Shown: positions 27,865 to 37,168 of the stretch, piece by piece
Position numbering within the stretch: the stretch's first letter is position 1
Layout of the letters: every line of letters begins with the position of its first letter
Assembly (NCBI RefSeq): GCF_021390175.1
Contig: NZ_CP090004.1
Span: forward strand, 2,781,001 to 2,845,000
Direction: 5' to 3'
Length of the DNA: 64,000 nt
Origin: Flagellimonas sp. HMM57
GTDB taxonomy: Bacteria; Bacteroidota; Bacteroidia; Flavobacteriales; Flavobacteriaceae
Program-made: the position numbers and the translations under genes
Notes under the pieces: model-generated
Seen by the model: only the letters and a program-made list of their open reading frames with translations
Databases searched by the model: none
Told to the model about the DNA's origin: nothing

Positions 27865-29340
27865 ATGGGGAAAAAATTAACGAGTCAGAGCGAGGATTAT
27901 TCCAAATGGTATAATGAGCTCGTAGTAAAGGCAGATTTAGCTGAAAACTCAGGGGTTAGAGGGTGTATGGTCATAAAACCTTATGGATTTGCCATTTGGG
28001 AAAAGATGCAGGCGCAGTTGGATAAAATGTTCAAAGAGACTGGACATGAAAATGCTTATTTTCCTTTATTCATTCCCAAGTCGTACCTAAGCAAAGAAGC
28101 TAGTCATGTTGAGGGTTTTGCAAAGGAGTGTGCTGTGGTGACGCATTACCGATTAAAAAATGCGGAAGATGGAAGTGGGATCGTGGTTGACGAAAATGCA
28201 AAATTGGAGGAAGAACTCATTGTTCGACCAACATCAGAAACTATCATCTGGGATACGTATAAAAGATGGGTTCAATCTTACAGGGATTTACCATTGTTGA
28301 TCAATCAATGGGCCAATGTGGTGCGTTGGGAGATGCGTACAAGATTGTTTTTGCGTACTGCTGAGTTTTTATGGCAAGAAGGACATACGGCACATGCCAC
28401 AGAACAGGAAGCTTTGGAAGAGGCCGAGCAAATGATGCATGTCTATTCTGAATTTGCGGAAAAGTACATGGGCGTTCCGGTTATTAAGGGCACTAAAACA
28501 GAAAGTGAGCGCTTTGCTGGTGCAGAAGAGACGTATTGCATTGAGGCATTGATGCAGGACGGTAAGGCATTGCAAGCAGGAACTTCGCATTTTTTGGGAC
28601 AAAACTTTGCCAAAGCTTTTGATGTGAAATTTGCCAATAAGGAAGGAAAGCAAGAGTATGTTTGGGCAACCTCTTGGGGTGTTTCAACACGACTTATGGG
28701 TGCTTTGGTGATGACGCATAGTGATGATAATGGATTAGTACTTCCGCCTAAATTAGCACCTATCCAAGTTGTAATTGTTCCTATTTATAAAGGATTGGAG
28801 CAGTTAGATGCCATTTCGGAAAAAGTAAATCCTTTGGTAAAGGAATTACGTAGTAAAGGAATTTCTGTTAAGTTCGATAAAAGGGATACCCATAAACCAG
28901 GCTTTAAATTCAATGAATACGAATTGAAGGGTGTTCCTGTGCGACTGGCCATTGGACAGCGCGATTTGGAAAATGGGACCTATGAGGTAGCCAGAAGGGA
29001 TACACTTGAAAAAGAATCGGTAAAAGCAGAAGCGGTTGTAGGCAAGATAGTTTCTTTGATGGATGAGATTCAGGAGAACTTATATCAAAGAGCTTTGAAT
29101 TTTAGATCGGAACATATCACTGAGGTAGGTTCTTATGATGAATTCAAAAAAGTTATCACTGAAAAAGGTGGATTTGTTTCCGCACATTGGGATGGAACTA
29201 TTGAGACAGAGGATAAGATTAAAGAGGAGACCAAAGCTACAATACGTTGTATTCCATTGGATGCAAAAAAAGAGGTAGGAAAATGTATGGTAACGGGAAA
29301 GCCATCTACCCAGCGTGTGCTATTTGCTAAGGCGTATTAA
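27865..29340 (+). CDS. proS: Proline-tRNA ligase (archaeal/eukaryal-type, short form)
   Basis: 491 residues, without the editing domain insertion of the long bacterial form; this type is normal in Bacteroidota. Class II motifs are present: motif 2 region [29 protein letters not shown] and motif 3 [16 protein letters not shown]. An anticodon-binding domain and a C-terminal zinc-type domain ([30 protein letters not shown]) follow, ending in Tyr as expected. It charges tRNA-Pro. It is divergent from the low-complexity lipoprotein gene, and two tRNA-Glu genes follow on the same strand. Confidence 0.95.
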   Translation: MGKKLTSQSEDYSKWYNELVVKADLAENSGVRGCMVIKPYGFAIWEKMQAQLDKMFKETGHENAYFPLFIPKSYLSKEASHVEGFAKECAVVTHYRLKNAEDGSGIVVDENAKLEEELIVRPTSETIIWDTYKRWVQSYRDLPLLINQWANVVRWEMRTRLFLRTAEFLWQEGHTAHATEQEALEEAEQMMHVYSEFAEKYMGVPVIKGTKTESERFAGAEETYCIEALMQDGKALQAGTSHFLGQNFAKAFDVKFANKEGKQEYVWATSWGVSTRLMGALVMTHSDDNGLVLPPKLAPIQVVIVPIYKGLEQLDAISEKVNPLVKELRSKGISVKFDKRDTHKPGFKFNEYELKGVPVRLAIGQRDLENGTYEVARRDTLEKESVKAEAVVGKIVSLMDEIQENLYQRALNFRSEHITEVGSYDEFKKVITEKGGFVSAHWDGTIETEDKIKEETKATIRCIPLDAKKEVGKCMVTGKPSTQRVLFAKAY

Positions 29341-29365
29341 AAGCACGTAAAAAATAAAATTTACT

Positions 29366-29396
29366 GTTGCAGGACTTAAAAATAATTGTATTTTTG
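29366..29396 (+). promoter_or_regulatory. Promoter of the tRNA-Glu pair
   Basis: GTTG at 29366-29369, a 19-nt spacer and TATTTTTG at 29389-29396 match the Bacteroidota consensus. The first tRNA begins 20 nt later. Confidence 0.7.
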
Positions 29397-29415
29397 CATC
29401 CGCAATTATGCACCC

Positions 29416-29487
29416 GGCCCGTTCGTCTAGGGGTTAGGACGCCAGGTTTTCATCCTGGTAACAGGGGTTCGATTCCCCTACGGGCTA
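29416..29487 (+). tRNA. tRNA-Glu (anticodon TTC), copy 1
   Basis: 72 nt with a full cloverleaf: acceptor GGCCCGT/ACGGGCT, anticodon stem CCAGG/CCTGG with loop TTTTCAT (anticodon TTC), and T arm AGGGG-TTCGATT-CCCCT. The 3' CCA is not encoded (CGA follows the discriminator A). Confidence 0.95.
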
Positions 29488-29575
29488 CGAAGTTCAATGA
29501 AATATTGGAATTGATTAATTTTGAGTTCTATAAGAGTGAAGCTTTTTTGCAACCATAATTAGTTATATCCAAAAT

Positions 29576-29647
29576 GGCCCGTTCGTCTAGGGGTTAGGAC
29601 GCCAGGTTTTCATCCTGGTAACAGGGGTTCGATTCCCCTACGGGCTA
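29576..29647 (+). tRNA. tRNA-Glu (anticodon TTC), copy 2
   Basis: Identical in all 72 positions to the copy 160 bp upstream; again CCA is not encoded. No separate promoter consensus is seen between the copies, so both are probably processed from one transcript. Confidence 0.95.
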
Positions 29648-29721
29648 CTAAAAAATTATAAATTAAAAGGTGAAAGATTGCAAGAAGTACTATTTTTCAT
29701 CTTCCATTTTAAATTAAGATA

Positions 29722-29973
29722 ATGGCAAATCATAAGTCAGCATTAAAAAGAATAAGAAGGAACGAAGCAGTTCGTCTACGTAACAGATATCAGCATAAAA
29801 CGGTTCGTAATGCGATTAAAAAATTACGTAATGAGGAAGATAAGAAAGCCGCTGAAACTTTGTTGCCAACAGTAGTTGGAATGATAGATAAGCTTGCTAA
29901 GAGAAACATCATCCACAATAACAAAGCTGCTAACTTAAAAAGTAAGTTAATGAGTAAGGTTGCTGCAATGTAG
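29722..29973 (+). CDS. rpsT: 30S ribosomal protein S20
   Basis: 83 residues, highly basic: [36 protein letters not shown] and [19 protein letters not shown] are typical of bS20, which binds 16S rRNA in the small subunit. It starts 74 nt after the second tRNA-Glu, possibly on the same transcript, and is followed by a strong terminator. Confidence 0.96.
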   Translation: MANHKSALKRIRRNEAVRLRNRYQHKTVRNAIKKLRNEEDKKAAETLLPTVVGMIDKLAKRNIIHNNKAANLKSKLMSKVAAM

Positions 29974-30000
29974 TAGCCTTTCACATTATTTAGCATAAAT

Positions 30001-30030
30001 AAAAAGCGCCCTAATTTTAGGGCGCTTTTT
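30001..30030. terminator. Strong terminator after rpsT
   Basis: AAAAAGCGCCCTAA pairs with TTAGGGCGCTTTTT, leaving a tiny loop, and is followed by T-runs. It is bidirectional: the convergent LruC-domain gene ends 25 nt to the right. Confidence 0.93.
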
Positions 30031-30054
30031 TGTTGTGTAATAGGTGATAGAGAA

Positions 30055-32088
30055 CTATTCTTGCAATTCGGATTCGTTTCTGTACCCAGATGAATCTTTG
30101 TACCAATCCTGGAAGGCTGTTCCTCCTGAAGTAGCCCATTCATTAAAGAAGTTATAGGCTTGGTTCACTGGAACATTTTCCTTTGGGGGTTTAAAATTGT
30201 GAACAATATTGATGGCCCAAGGCAATCCTGATTCAGTTTGATAATTACCATCTTCATCTCGGTTAACACCTTCGGTAGAGGGAGTGTTTGTCCCTAAACT
30301 AGTTCTGAACCTATTGGGTAAATGGATTTCGTTTCCTCTGTTCCTGTCCACGATCAAAAAGGGATTGAATGGTGCAATTCCCAATTGATTGGTGGTAATG
30401 GGCGTTGTGAATTTCACCTCTATTTTTGAAGGTATTCCCAACATGGTCTCATGGTTGTCGAATAGAATTATGACTGCCCTATCCTGATTTTGCTCAACAC
30501 CATTAGAGGCTACGTTGATATAACCTTCCGTTAACACTGTGCCTGTAACAGATTCTACTAAACTTGGGGCTATACTTTCCAGTTCAATTCCGAAAGCATT
30601 TACAAACCCAGCTCCATCAGAGCTTACCTCAAAATAAATATCTAATTGTACAGCCATGTTGTCCGAGTTAAGGACGGCAACAAATCTATAATTGATTGTT
30701 GTATCGTTGAAATCATAGTCTCCCAAGAATGGCCATAAATCTTCAAAAGCTACGGTTCCCCAACCGTATTTACTTGGTGTAAACTGCTCAAAGGCTTTGT
30801 CGGCATCTTCAGGAAAATCATCATTGCTGTCCGTAATACCATCTCCATCAGTATCGGGGTCCACTGCTTCTTCATCAAAAACACGGAAAGTGGTTAAATC
30901 ATTTATAGTTCTGTCAAAAGAGACACCTGAACTAGAATTGGGGCCATATCTGTATTCCCAACCTCCTGTTTGAGTATCCATGACTATCAAATTGCTGTTA
31001 CTGCCACTATTGGCCAGCCATAATTCATTATTGGAGTCAAATGTCATGGAGGTTGGATTGAATGGCAAGTCTTCACCACTAATCCTGGTAGAGTCGTAAT
31101 CACCTTCTACATTCAATTCAAGTCGATAAAGCCCAGAAAAAGTACATACGAATAAGGTGCCATCTGCTGCGAATGCTAAATCCCCACCCTGCGTTCGGTC
31201 AAGACCGTTGATATCCCATTGGGAAAGAATGGATCCATTGGTTGGGTCAATAGAATACAGTTTTGCTTTTGTTGAGAAATAGAGCAACCCGTCTTGAGGA
31301 TTAAAATCCAAACGCGGGCCACCTATACCTAGGTTTGCTATTGTGGTCCATGTATCATTGGTAATATCATAGCGCATCAGAGGATTCGGATTAGATCTCC
31401 CTATTGAATATAAAAAGTTATTTTGTTGATCAATGGCAGCAGTAAAGCTCCCCATCGGCATAGTAGAAATAAAAGTATACGCCCCGGTAATGGGGTCTAC
31501 TTGGAACAACTCTGCATTACCGTTTACACAGTATAGAAAGTCCTCAACAACGCCCTTGGAAGAAGAGGCGCCTTTTGCATTTAATGATGAGTAAGTGTAA
31601 ACAACCTGCTCTGAAGAGATATTGACTATTTCTGAAGAATAGGCGAAACCCTCTTTTCTTCTTATATATAGTTGATCGTAATAATCTGGAACCACAAATG
31701 TATGCTCAATTTTTCCTCCAGAAGGAGCGCCACTGAAAATTAGATGGTTCAGATTGTCCACAACATAATCCGTACCGGTAACTTCTTCGTCATCTTCATT
31801 GACATAGGTTATCTGACCGTTGGTTGAGTTTTCTTGATAGGCGTATACGTCATACTTGACATTGGTAGAATTATCATTGATCGTCAATTCCACCGACCTT
31901 TCCGTTTTGAATTCAAAGCCAGATGGAATTTGCAATTCAGTAATTTTCAGCTCATCTACGGGTACTTCAATTTCATCTTCACTTTCCGTATCAATGGAAT
32001 CATCAAAATTATCTTTGACACAGGAGGAAAAGGTAAATAGTAGTACCAAATAAATTAGTGAGAAAACGATTTGGGATATTTTCATCAT
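30055..32088 (-). CDS. LruC-domain lipoprotein
   Basis: 677 residues (a second Met one codon in is equally possible). The lipobox TFSSC gives a lipoprotein. The middle (about 185-400) is a beta-propeller-like run (ELFQVDPITGAYTFI, LYSIDPTNGSILSQ, GLYRLELN). A calcium-binding TSP3-type segment DPDTDGDGITDSNDDFPED follows. Then comes the LruC signature AFEDLWPFLGDYDFNDTTINYRF and the FGIELESIAP domain. LruC-domain proteins are common surface proteins of Bacteroidota with unknown ligands. It is a single gene. Confidence 0.85.
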   Translation of the reverse strand: MMKISQIVFSLIYLVLLFTFSSCVKDNFDDSIDTESEDEIEVPVDELKITELQIPSGFEFKTERSVELTINDNSTNVKYDVYAYQENSTNGQITYVNEDDEEVTGTDYVVDNLNHLIFSGAPSGGKIEHTFVVPDYYDQLYIRRKEGFAYSSEIVNISSEQVVYTYSSLNAKGASSSKGVVEDFLYCVNGNAELFQVDPITGAYTFISTMPMGSFTAAIDQQNNFLYSIGRSNPNPLMRYDITNDTWTTIANLGIGGPRLDFNPQDGLLYFSTKAKLYSIDPTNGSILSQWDINGLDRTQGGDLAFAADGTLFVCTFSGLYRLELNVEGDYDSTRISGEDLPFNPTSMTFDSNNELWLANSGSNSNLIVMDTQTGGWEYRYGPNSSSGVSFDRTINDLTTFRVFDEEAVDPDTDGDGITDSNDDFPEDADKAFEQFTPSKYGWGTVAFEDLWPFLGDYDFNDTTINYRFVAVLNSDNMAVQLDIYFEVSSDGAGFVNAFGIELESIAPSLVESVTGTVLTEGYINVASNGVEQNQDRAVIILFDNHETMLGIPSKIEVKFTTPITTNQLGIAPFNPFLIVDRNRGNEIHLPNRFRTSLGTNTPSTEGVNRDEDGNYQTESGLPWAINIVHNFKPPKENVPVNQAYNFFNEWATSGGTAFQDWYKDSSGYRNESELQE

Positions 32089-32327
32089 TTTTATTTTGTG
32101 GATTTACATCCTAATTAATAGTATAAAATTAAATGTGTTTCTTGTATAAGCACTTTTGTTTTAGCTAGGATACCATCAAGTATCGACTAATGGTATATTT
32201 TTTCCGATAAATATTTAGTAGCTATAAAACTACTTATATGAACGAAAAAGATTACAATATTATATATTCGATTAAGAATTCGTGCCACTAAAGTTGTGAA
32301 AGAAGCTAAAGTAGTGGTGTATTGATG

Positions 32328-32720
32328 CTATCCGAAAAAAACTTCATGTAAAAACCGCCCTGGAGCCAATGTAAAACCGCCAGCTATAATCAAAGCACCA
32401 AAATATAGCAAAACCATTTTATGCTTATGCGCTTTTACATTTCCCTTTTTAATCGCTGTTATTGCAGTTGGAACGGTATATAAAGTTAAGAAGCTGAAGA
32501 GATGTATAAAACCAAAATGGTCTAAAAACTGGTTGCCAACTTGGGCAGGTAAAAATAAAGAGACGAATGCGGTGAAAAACATGAGGGTCATATATATTTT
32601 TCCAATGGTCTGGTGTCTTTTTGTTCCTTTTTTGACTGATAAAAGATAGGCTCCCATAAAAATACAAGGAACTACCGTAATCAAATGGGCATACATTAAG
32701 AACAGATAGGTAGCAGTCAT
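32328..32720 (-). CDS. DUF2306-like small membrane protein
   Basis: 130 residues from MTATYLFLMYAHLITV; the longer frame from 32798 adds a Cys/Arg-rich, non-membrane leader and is unlikely. Four hydrophobic helices can be drawn. The HxxxGxxY element (RHQTIGKIYMTLMFF) and HxF...H pattern (DHFGFIHLFSFLTLYT) resemble DUF2306/YozB-type proteins with possible haem-binding histidines. Function is unknown. It lies 83 nt downstream of the next membrane-protein gene on the same strand. Confidence 0.55.
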   Translation of the reverse strand: MTATYLFLMYAHLITVVPCIFMGAYLLSVKKGTKRHQTIGKIYMTLMFFTAFVSLFLPAQVGNQFLDHFGFIHLFSFLTLYTVPTAITAIKKGNVKAHKHKMVLLYFGALIIAGGFTLAPGRFLHEVFFG

Positions 32721-32803
32721 GGTGTTGGTTTTTCTAAAGGGAGAAAAGTTACAGCAATGTCTATACAAATAGTTGCCAAATGATAAACCTAAATACAAAA
32801 AGG

Positions 32804-33493
32804 TTATCTAAATGCTTGTCTTTTTCCTAATAATAAGCCGATTATAAAAAATGAATACATTAAAACTATAGCGGTCAACAGTACTGTTCTAAGATGAAAT
32901 TGGATGGATACGTCAAACTTTAAGTAATCCGATAGCAAAATGAAAGGGAAAAGAACATAAAATATAAACAAGCCAATACTGACCCAGAAAAGTAAATTGT
33001 TTTTCTGGGAATAAGGAAAGTCTTCATGGCTTTTTTCTTTGAAGTAAAAAATCAATGCGATAACTAAAACTACGGATCCAGTTGCATGAGCATAGTTCAA
33101 TTGTTCATGTAAAGGATTTTGAAAGAAAGCGCTTATCAGATAAGAAATAATACTTATAATAGCTCCATACTTAATGATTTTTTTCAAAGTTTCATTGATT
33201 ATGGTTTTCCAGTATATCCAATAAAAAAAGACAAAAAAGACGATTTGATAAATAGTATAGATGATAACATTATGCCAATCATATCTTTCATCCGAGAAGA
33301 ATTGAAAATCATCATGATGCTTTACGAAATATCCTAAAAGCTCTGTGAAAAAGGTATAAATAATAAGGATAGGGAGATACTTTAATACTGTATCAAAGTA
33401 CCTCCTATATCTATATACCGCTATAGTCCACGTGAATAAGTATAATGGAATATAAAAATGTTCTTTGATAAAATGTAAAAAAATTTCCACCAT
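32804..33493 (-). CDS. Seven-helix membrane protein, unknown
   Basis: 229 residues, not recognised as a named family. About seven hydrophobic segments are evident (for example FYIPLYLFTWTIAVY, YLPILIIYTFFTELLGYFV, VIIYTIYQIVFFVFFYWIYW, AIISIISYLISAFF, GSVVLVIALIFYF, NLLFWVSIGLFIFYVLFPFILL, and TAIVLMYSFFIIGLLLG). No signal peptide or enzymatic motif. Its start follows the stop of the upstream lipoprotein gene with a 3-nt gap, so the two are surely co-transcribed. The layout resembles membrane sensor input domains, but no output domain is attached. Confidence 0.65.
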   Translation of the reverse strand: MVEIFLHFIKEHFYIPLYLFTWTIAVYRYRRYFDTVLKYLPILIIYTFFTELLGYFVKHHDDFQFFSDERYDWHNVIIYTIYQIVFFVFFYWIYWKTIINETLKKIIKYGAIISIISYLISAFFQNPLHEQLNYAHATGSVVLVIALIFYFKEKSHEDFPYSQKNNLLFWVSIGLFIFYVLFPFILLSDYLKFDVSIQFHLRTVLLTAIVLMYSFFIIGLLLGKRQAFR

Positions 33494-33496
33494 TAT

Positions 33497-34159
33497 TTAA
33501 AAATCACCTGAGGGTGGGGGTCCAGATGAGCCATGATTCATGGTCAAGCTCTGCTCTCCTTGCATTAGCGGGGCTGTAGTCAAAGAAGGCATAAAACTCG
33601 CTTTAGCTGTTCCATTGGCTTGTTGCATAGAATCTTGAACTCCATTTATACCTACTGCATCTTTAACAAGTTTTGCTTTGCCGTCGGCACCAATATAGAA
33701 TCCATAATCCAAGCCTTTAACCTTCATGGTGGGCAGCATAAAAAGCGAATTTTGTCTAGGGTGTACTACCCTTTGCCCATCAGGAAATCGTCTTTTACTA
33801 GGATAAGTAGCAAAATAAAAGCGCAAGGTAGAAATGTCGACGTTAGCAGCTTCAGCCTCCTGTTCTATAAAGGCCATGTACTGTTTCATGGTCTTATAAT
33901 CAAAAGAAGTAAACCTTGATGGTTTAAAGTTCTTGTCCCTATTTGCTTGTGCCTCATATTGTTGAATGGTCTCTACACGGTTTTTGCTGTAGTTGTCGTA
34001 CAGTGATTTCGATTCTATTAAAGAAATAATCTGTTTGGGAGGTTCTACATGTTCCTTAGGTTCTTCTTTTGGATTTTCCTTTTGTTTTGGTTGGCAAGCA
34101 CCTAGTAATAATAGGGTGAAAACTAGGAGGAATGGTGCTGCTTTTTTGGTGTTTTTCAT
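33497..34159 (-). CDS. Lipoprotein of unknown function
   Basis: 220 residues. Lipobox LLLGAC, then a charged Pro/Glu/Lys-rich linker (KQKENPKEEPKEHVEPPKQ) typical of surface-exposed Bacteroidota lipoproteins. The central part contains SKSLYDNYSKNRVETIQQYE and a conserved-looking LRFYFATYPSKRRFPDGQRVVHPRQNSLFMLPT. I cannot place it in a family with certainty. It is followed 3 nt later by the seven-helix membrane protein, so a lipoprotein/membrane-protein pair is likely to work together. Confidence 0.7.
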   Translation of the reverse strand: MKNTKKAAPFLLVFTLLLLGACQPKQKENPKEEPKEHVEPPKQIISLIESKSLYDNYSKNRVETIQQYEAQANRDKNFKPSRFTSFDYKTMKQYMAFIEQEAEAANVDISTLRFYFATYPSKRRFPDGQRVVHPRQNSLFMLPTMKVKGLDYGFYIGADGKAKLVKDAVGINGVQDSMQQANGTAKASFMPSLTTAPLMQGEQSLTMNHGSSGPPPSGDF

Positions 34160-34232
34160 GTTGTAAGTGTTTTTATTGTTGATAGTATGGGAAACCGTAC
34201 TAAAGATATGGCATTTCTATAAAATGGAGCTA

Positions 34233-34262
34233 TAAAAAAACCCTTTGAATTTCATCAAAGGG
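34233..34262 (-). terminator. Intrinsic terminator after rho
   Basis: CCCTTTGA (34241-34248) pairs with TCAAAGGG (34255-34262) around a 6-nt loop. On the minus strand the stem is followed by seven T's. It lies 40 nt after the rho stop. Confidence 0.85.
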
Positions 34263-34302
34263 CCTTGTAATGGTAATCGATATCATTATTCCAATATGGA
34301 AA

Positions 34303-35883
34303 TTATTGATTCATCGTCAACAAAAATTCTTCGTTGTTCTTGGTCTGTTTGATACGTTGTTCCATGAATTCCATCGCTTCAACTGGATTCATATCTGCTA
34401 AATATTTGCGCATGATCCACATACGTTGGATAGTGGTTTCATCGAGTAAAAGGTCATCCCTTCGTGTTGATGAAGAAATAAGATCAATAGCTGGGAAGAT
34501 TCTTCGGTTGGAAATTCTACGATCTAATTGTAGTTCCATGTTACCCGTACCTTTAAACTCTTCAAAGATAACTTCGTCCATTTTAGAACCAGTTTCTGTC
34601 AAAGCCGTAGCAATTATGGACAGTGACCCGCCATTTTCAATATTACGTGCCGCTCCAAAGAAACGTTTTGGTTTGTGCAGTGCATTGGCATCAACACCAC
34701 CGCTCAACACCTTTCCAGATGCAGGTTGTACGGTATTGTAGGCTCGTGCCAATCTTGTAATGGAATCCAGCAGGATAACAACATCATGACCGCATTCTAC
34801 CAAGCGCTTTGCTTTTTCCAATACAATGTTGGCAACACGAACATGTTCTGTAGCTTCCTTATCAAATGTAGAAGCTACAACTTCTCCATGTACGTTACGT
34901 TGCATGTCCGTAACCTCTTCTGGACGTTCATCTATCAAAAGAATAATTTGATAAACCTCAGGATGATTGGCGGCTATGGCATTGGCAATATCTTTCAACA
35001 ACATGGTCTTACCCGTTTTAGGTTGGGAAACGATCATACCCCGTTGTCCTTTTCCAATAGGGGAGAAGAGATCCATTATACGTGTCGATAATGTACTTTG
35101 TCGCTCTGCCAATTTGAATTTTTCTTTCGGAAACAATGGTGTCAGATGCTCAAAAGAAACACGGTCACGGACCACTTGCGGATCTAGCCCGTTTATCTTG
35201 CTCACCTTTATTAGAGGAAAATATTTTTCTCCTTCTTTTGGAGGTCTAACATTTCCCAGTACCGTATCTCCGGTCTTTAGGCCAAACAATCGAATCTGTG
35301 ATTGCGAGACGTAAATATCATCTGGAGATGATAAATAATTATAGTCAGAAGAGCGTAAAAAGCCGTAGCCATCCTGCATAATGTCAAGCACACCTTCACT
35401 TTCGATAATACTATCAAACTCAAACTCAGGTTCCTTGTACCTGTTTTTTAAATCTTTGTCAAAATTGCTGCTCTTTTTTTCGTGGCCGCTATTTCTTTGA
35501 TGTTGATTGTTTCTTCTGTTGTTATTTTGATTTTTTTGAGAAGCATTTTGCTTGTGCGGCTCTCTCTTTTCTGGCTGCTTATCTTCTTTCTTAGCTACCG
35601 TTTCTTTCTCTGCCGGTTTGGTTTCGGCTGGTTCTTTGGCAACAGCTTCTTTCGGCTCTCTTTTGGGTCGTGGAGTTCTTTCTCTTTTTGGTTTTGGAGC
35701 AGGTTTCTCTTTGGCTGTAACAGCAGTTTCTTGAACTGCTTTTGGATTGGATGCTTGTGTATCCAGAATTTGGTAGACCAAATCAAGTTTTTTGAGGGTC
35801 TTGAATTTTGGAATACTGAGGGTTTTTGCAATTTCCTGTAATTCAGGAAGCTTTTTAGCTTTTAGATCTGAAATCTCGAACAT
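34303..35883 (-). CDS. rho: Transcription termination factor Rho with long disordered insertion
   Basis: 526 residues, about 105 more than E. coli Rho. The N-terminal Rho helical domain ([41 protein letters not shown]) is followed by a Lys/Pro/Glu/Asn-rich low-complexity stretch (about 50-145). Next come the cold-shock RNA-binding domain ([30 protein letters not shown]) and the ATPase with Walker [24 protein letters not shown] and the Q/R-loop region. It is an RNA helicase/terminator hexamer. A long 5' leader separates it from the divergent DUF4293 gene; a 13-bp palindrome (AGGAAAGTTTCCT) lies in that leader at 35953. Confidence 0.95.
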   Translation of the reverse strand: MFEISDLKAKKLPELQEIAKTLSIPKFKTLKKLDLVYQILDTQASNPKAVQETAVTAKEKPAPKPKRERTPRPKREPKEAVAKEPAETKPAEKETVAKKEDKQPEKREPHKQNASQKNQNNNRRNNQHQRNSGHEKKSSNFDKDLKNRYKEPEFEFDSIIESEGVLDIMQDGYGFLRSSDYNYLSSPDDIYVSQSQIRLFGLKTGDTVLGNVRPPKEGEKYFPLIKVSKINGLDPQVVRDRVSFEHLTPLFPKEKFKLAERQSTLSTRIMDLFSPIGKGQRGMIVSQPKTGKTMLLKDIANAIAANHPEVYQIILLIDERPEEVTDMQRNVHGEVVASTFDKEATEHVRVANIVLEKAKRLVECGHDVVILLDSITRLARAYNTVQPASGKVLSGGVDANALHKPKRFFGAARNIENGGSLSIIATALTETGSKMDEVIFEEFKGTGNMELQLDRRISNRRIFPAIDLISSSTRRDDLLLDETTIQRMWIMRKYLADMNPVEAMEFMEQRIKQTKNNEEFLLTMNQ

Positions 35884-36045
35884 TAAGTTATGAATAGGTT
35901 AAACTTGTATAATGTGAATAATTGAAGTAAAAAGTTATTTGGGTACTACGATAGGAAAGTTTCCTTGGGTAAGTGCTTCGCTAATAACGACACAAGTATA
36001 CAAATTATTTTTCAAGATTAAGAGGGCATTTACCAAAAAGACACT

Positions 36046-36053
36046 TATTTTTG
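36046..36053 (+). promoter_or_regulatory. -7 promoter element of the DUF4293 gene
   Basis: TATTTTTG, an exact TAnnTTTG match 22 nt before the start codon. Confidence 0.55.
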
Positions 36054-36075
36054 CCTTCCGAAATCAATTTAAACA

Positions 36076-36486
36076 ATGATTCAGCGAATACAGACGTTAT
36101 TTCTTGTTATTGTAGCTTTAATAACCGGAGTACTACCGTTTATTTTTAGTTTATGGATTGATGCGGAAGGAATCGAGTTTTTTGCCAAAAACGAATTATG
36201 GATAAGTATTGTATTTATCGCATCTGCAATTTTGGCCGTGATTTCGATTTTTATGTACAAAAACAGGCAAAATCAATTTGTGATAAACAGATTGAATATG
36301 ATATTGAATCTTTTTTTACTAGGATTTTTCGTTTATCGATCGCTAAGCTTATCCGGAGAAACTGTTGTTTCTGAGAAGGGTATTGGGATGCTGATTCCTG
36401 TATTTTCTATCGTTTTTCTGGTTCTGGCCAACAGAGCTATCAAAAAGGATGAAGATCTTGTAAAATCTGTTGATCGCTTACGTTGA
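36076..36486 (+). CDS. DUF4293 membrane protein
   Basis: 136 residues with four transmembrane helices. The opening MIQRIQTLFLVIVALITGVLPF and the later KNRQNQFVINRLNMILNLFLLGFFVYRSL are hallmarks of the DUF4293 family, found next to rho in many Bacteroidota. Function is unknown. It is divergent from rho, with its own -7 element upstream, and is followed by a bidirectional terminator. Confidence 0.85.
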   Translation: MIQRIQTLFLVIVALITGVLPFIFSLWIDAEGIEFFAKNELWISIVFIASAILAVISIFMYKNRQNQFVINRLNMILNLFLLGFFVYRSLSLSGETVVSEKGIGMLIPVFSIVFLVLANRAIKKDEDLVKSVDRLR

Positions 36487-36515
36487 ACCTAACATCTTAG
36501 TAGTATTAGTGCGAG

Positions 36516-36541
36516 AAAATCCCGGCCTTGGTCGGGATTTT
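36516..36541. terminator. Bidirectional terminator
   Basis: AAAATCCCG pairs with CGGGATTTT, extended by GCC/GGT, with a 2-3 nt loop and a T-run. It separates the DUF4293 gene from the convergent phosphoesterase. Confidence 0.88.
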
Positions 36542-36586
36542 TTATCAATATGACTTTTTTTGTAATGTACACCATGGTTAAAAGGA

Positions 36587-37081
36587 TTAGCGCTTGCCCA
36601 GTTCTATAACCTCAAGATTGGCTATTTTAGAACCGTCTACCGTAAATCGTAACATTGTACGGACTTGGTGAAACCCATGTTTTCCGCAAGCGCCTGGGTT
36701 CATGTGAAGTAAATTCAATTTTTTATCGTTCATCACCTTTAATATATGGGAATGGCCACAAATGAAAAGTTTTGGCGGGTTCTGCTTAATTTCATCCCTT
36801 ACCCTAACATTGTACTTATTGGGGTAACCTCCAATATGGGTTATCCAAACATCAACCTCCTCACAAAAAAAACGATTGTTCTCTGGAAATTCTTTTTGAA
36901 TAATATGGTCATCAATGTTACCGTAAACCGCACGCAATGGGTTATTCTCTTTCAATTTGTCCGTTACGTGCAAACTCCCAATATCACCTGCGTGCCAAAT
37001 TTCATCTGCCTGTGTCGCATATTTTAAAATGGAGTCGTCTATGTGACCATGAGTATCCGAAAGCAATAAAATTTTGGTCAT
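36587..37081 (-). CDS. YfcE/MJ0936-type metallophosphoesterase
   Basis: 164 residues. All metal-binding motifs of the calcineurin-like fold are visible: LSDTHGHID, HAGDIGS, VYGNIDDH, ITHIGGYP and ICGHSHI. Small enzymes of this group hydrolyse phosphodiesters (2',3'-cyclic nucleotides, bis-pNPP in vitro); the cellular substrate is not defined. It is cytoplasmic, with no signal peptide. A single minus-strand gene, divergent from truA. Confidence 0.9.
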   Translation of the reverse strand: MTKILLLSDTHGHIDDSILKYATQADEIWHAGDIGSLHVTDKLKENNPLRAVYGNIDDHIIQKEFPENNRFFCEEVDVWITHIGGYPNKYNVRVRDEIKQNPPKLFICGHSHILKVMNDKKLNLLHMNPGACGKHGFHQVRTMLRFTVDGSKIANLEVIELGKR

Positions 37082-37168
37082 AACGCTAAAAATTTCCTAA
37101 AAAAAGAATGTTGGATTTCTGTTGGATGGGATTAAGTATCTTTAACGACTTAAAAATAAGGCATTCCA

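Noticed and set aside
29367..29558. 63-codon frame over the first tRNA-Glu
   Set aside because: It overlaps the tRNA gene and its promoter completely; an accident of sequence.
32234..32290. Very short ORF (17 codons) upstream of the LruC gene
   Set aside because: No promoter or conserved feature; AT-rich chance frame.
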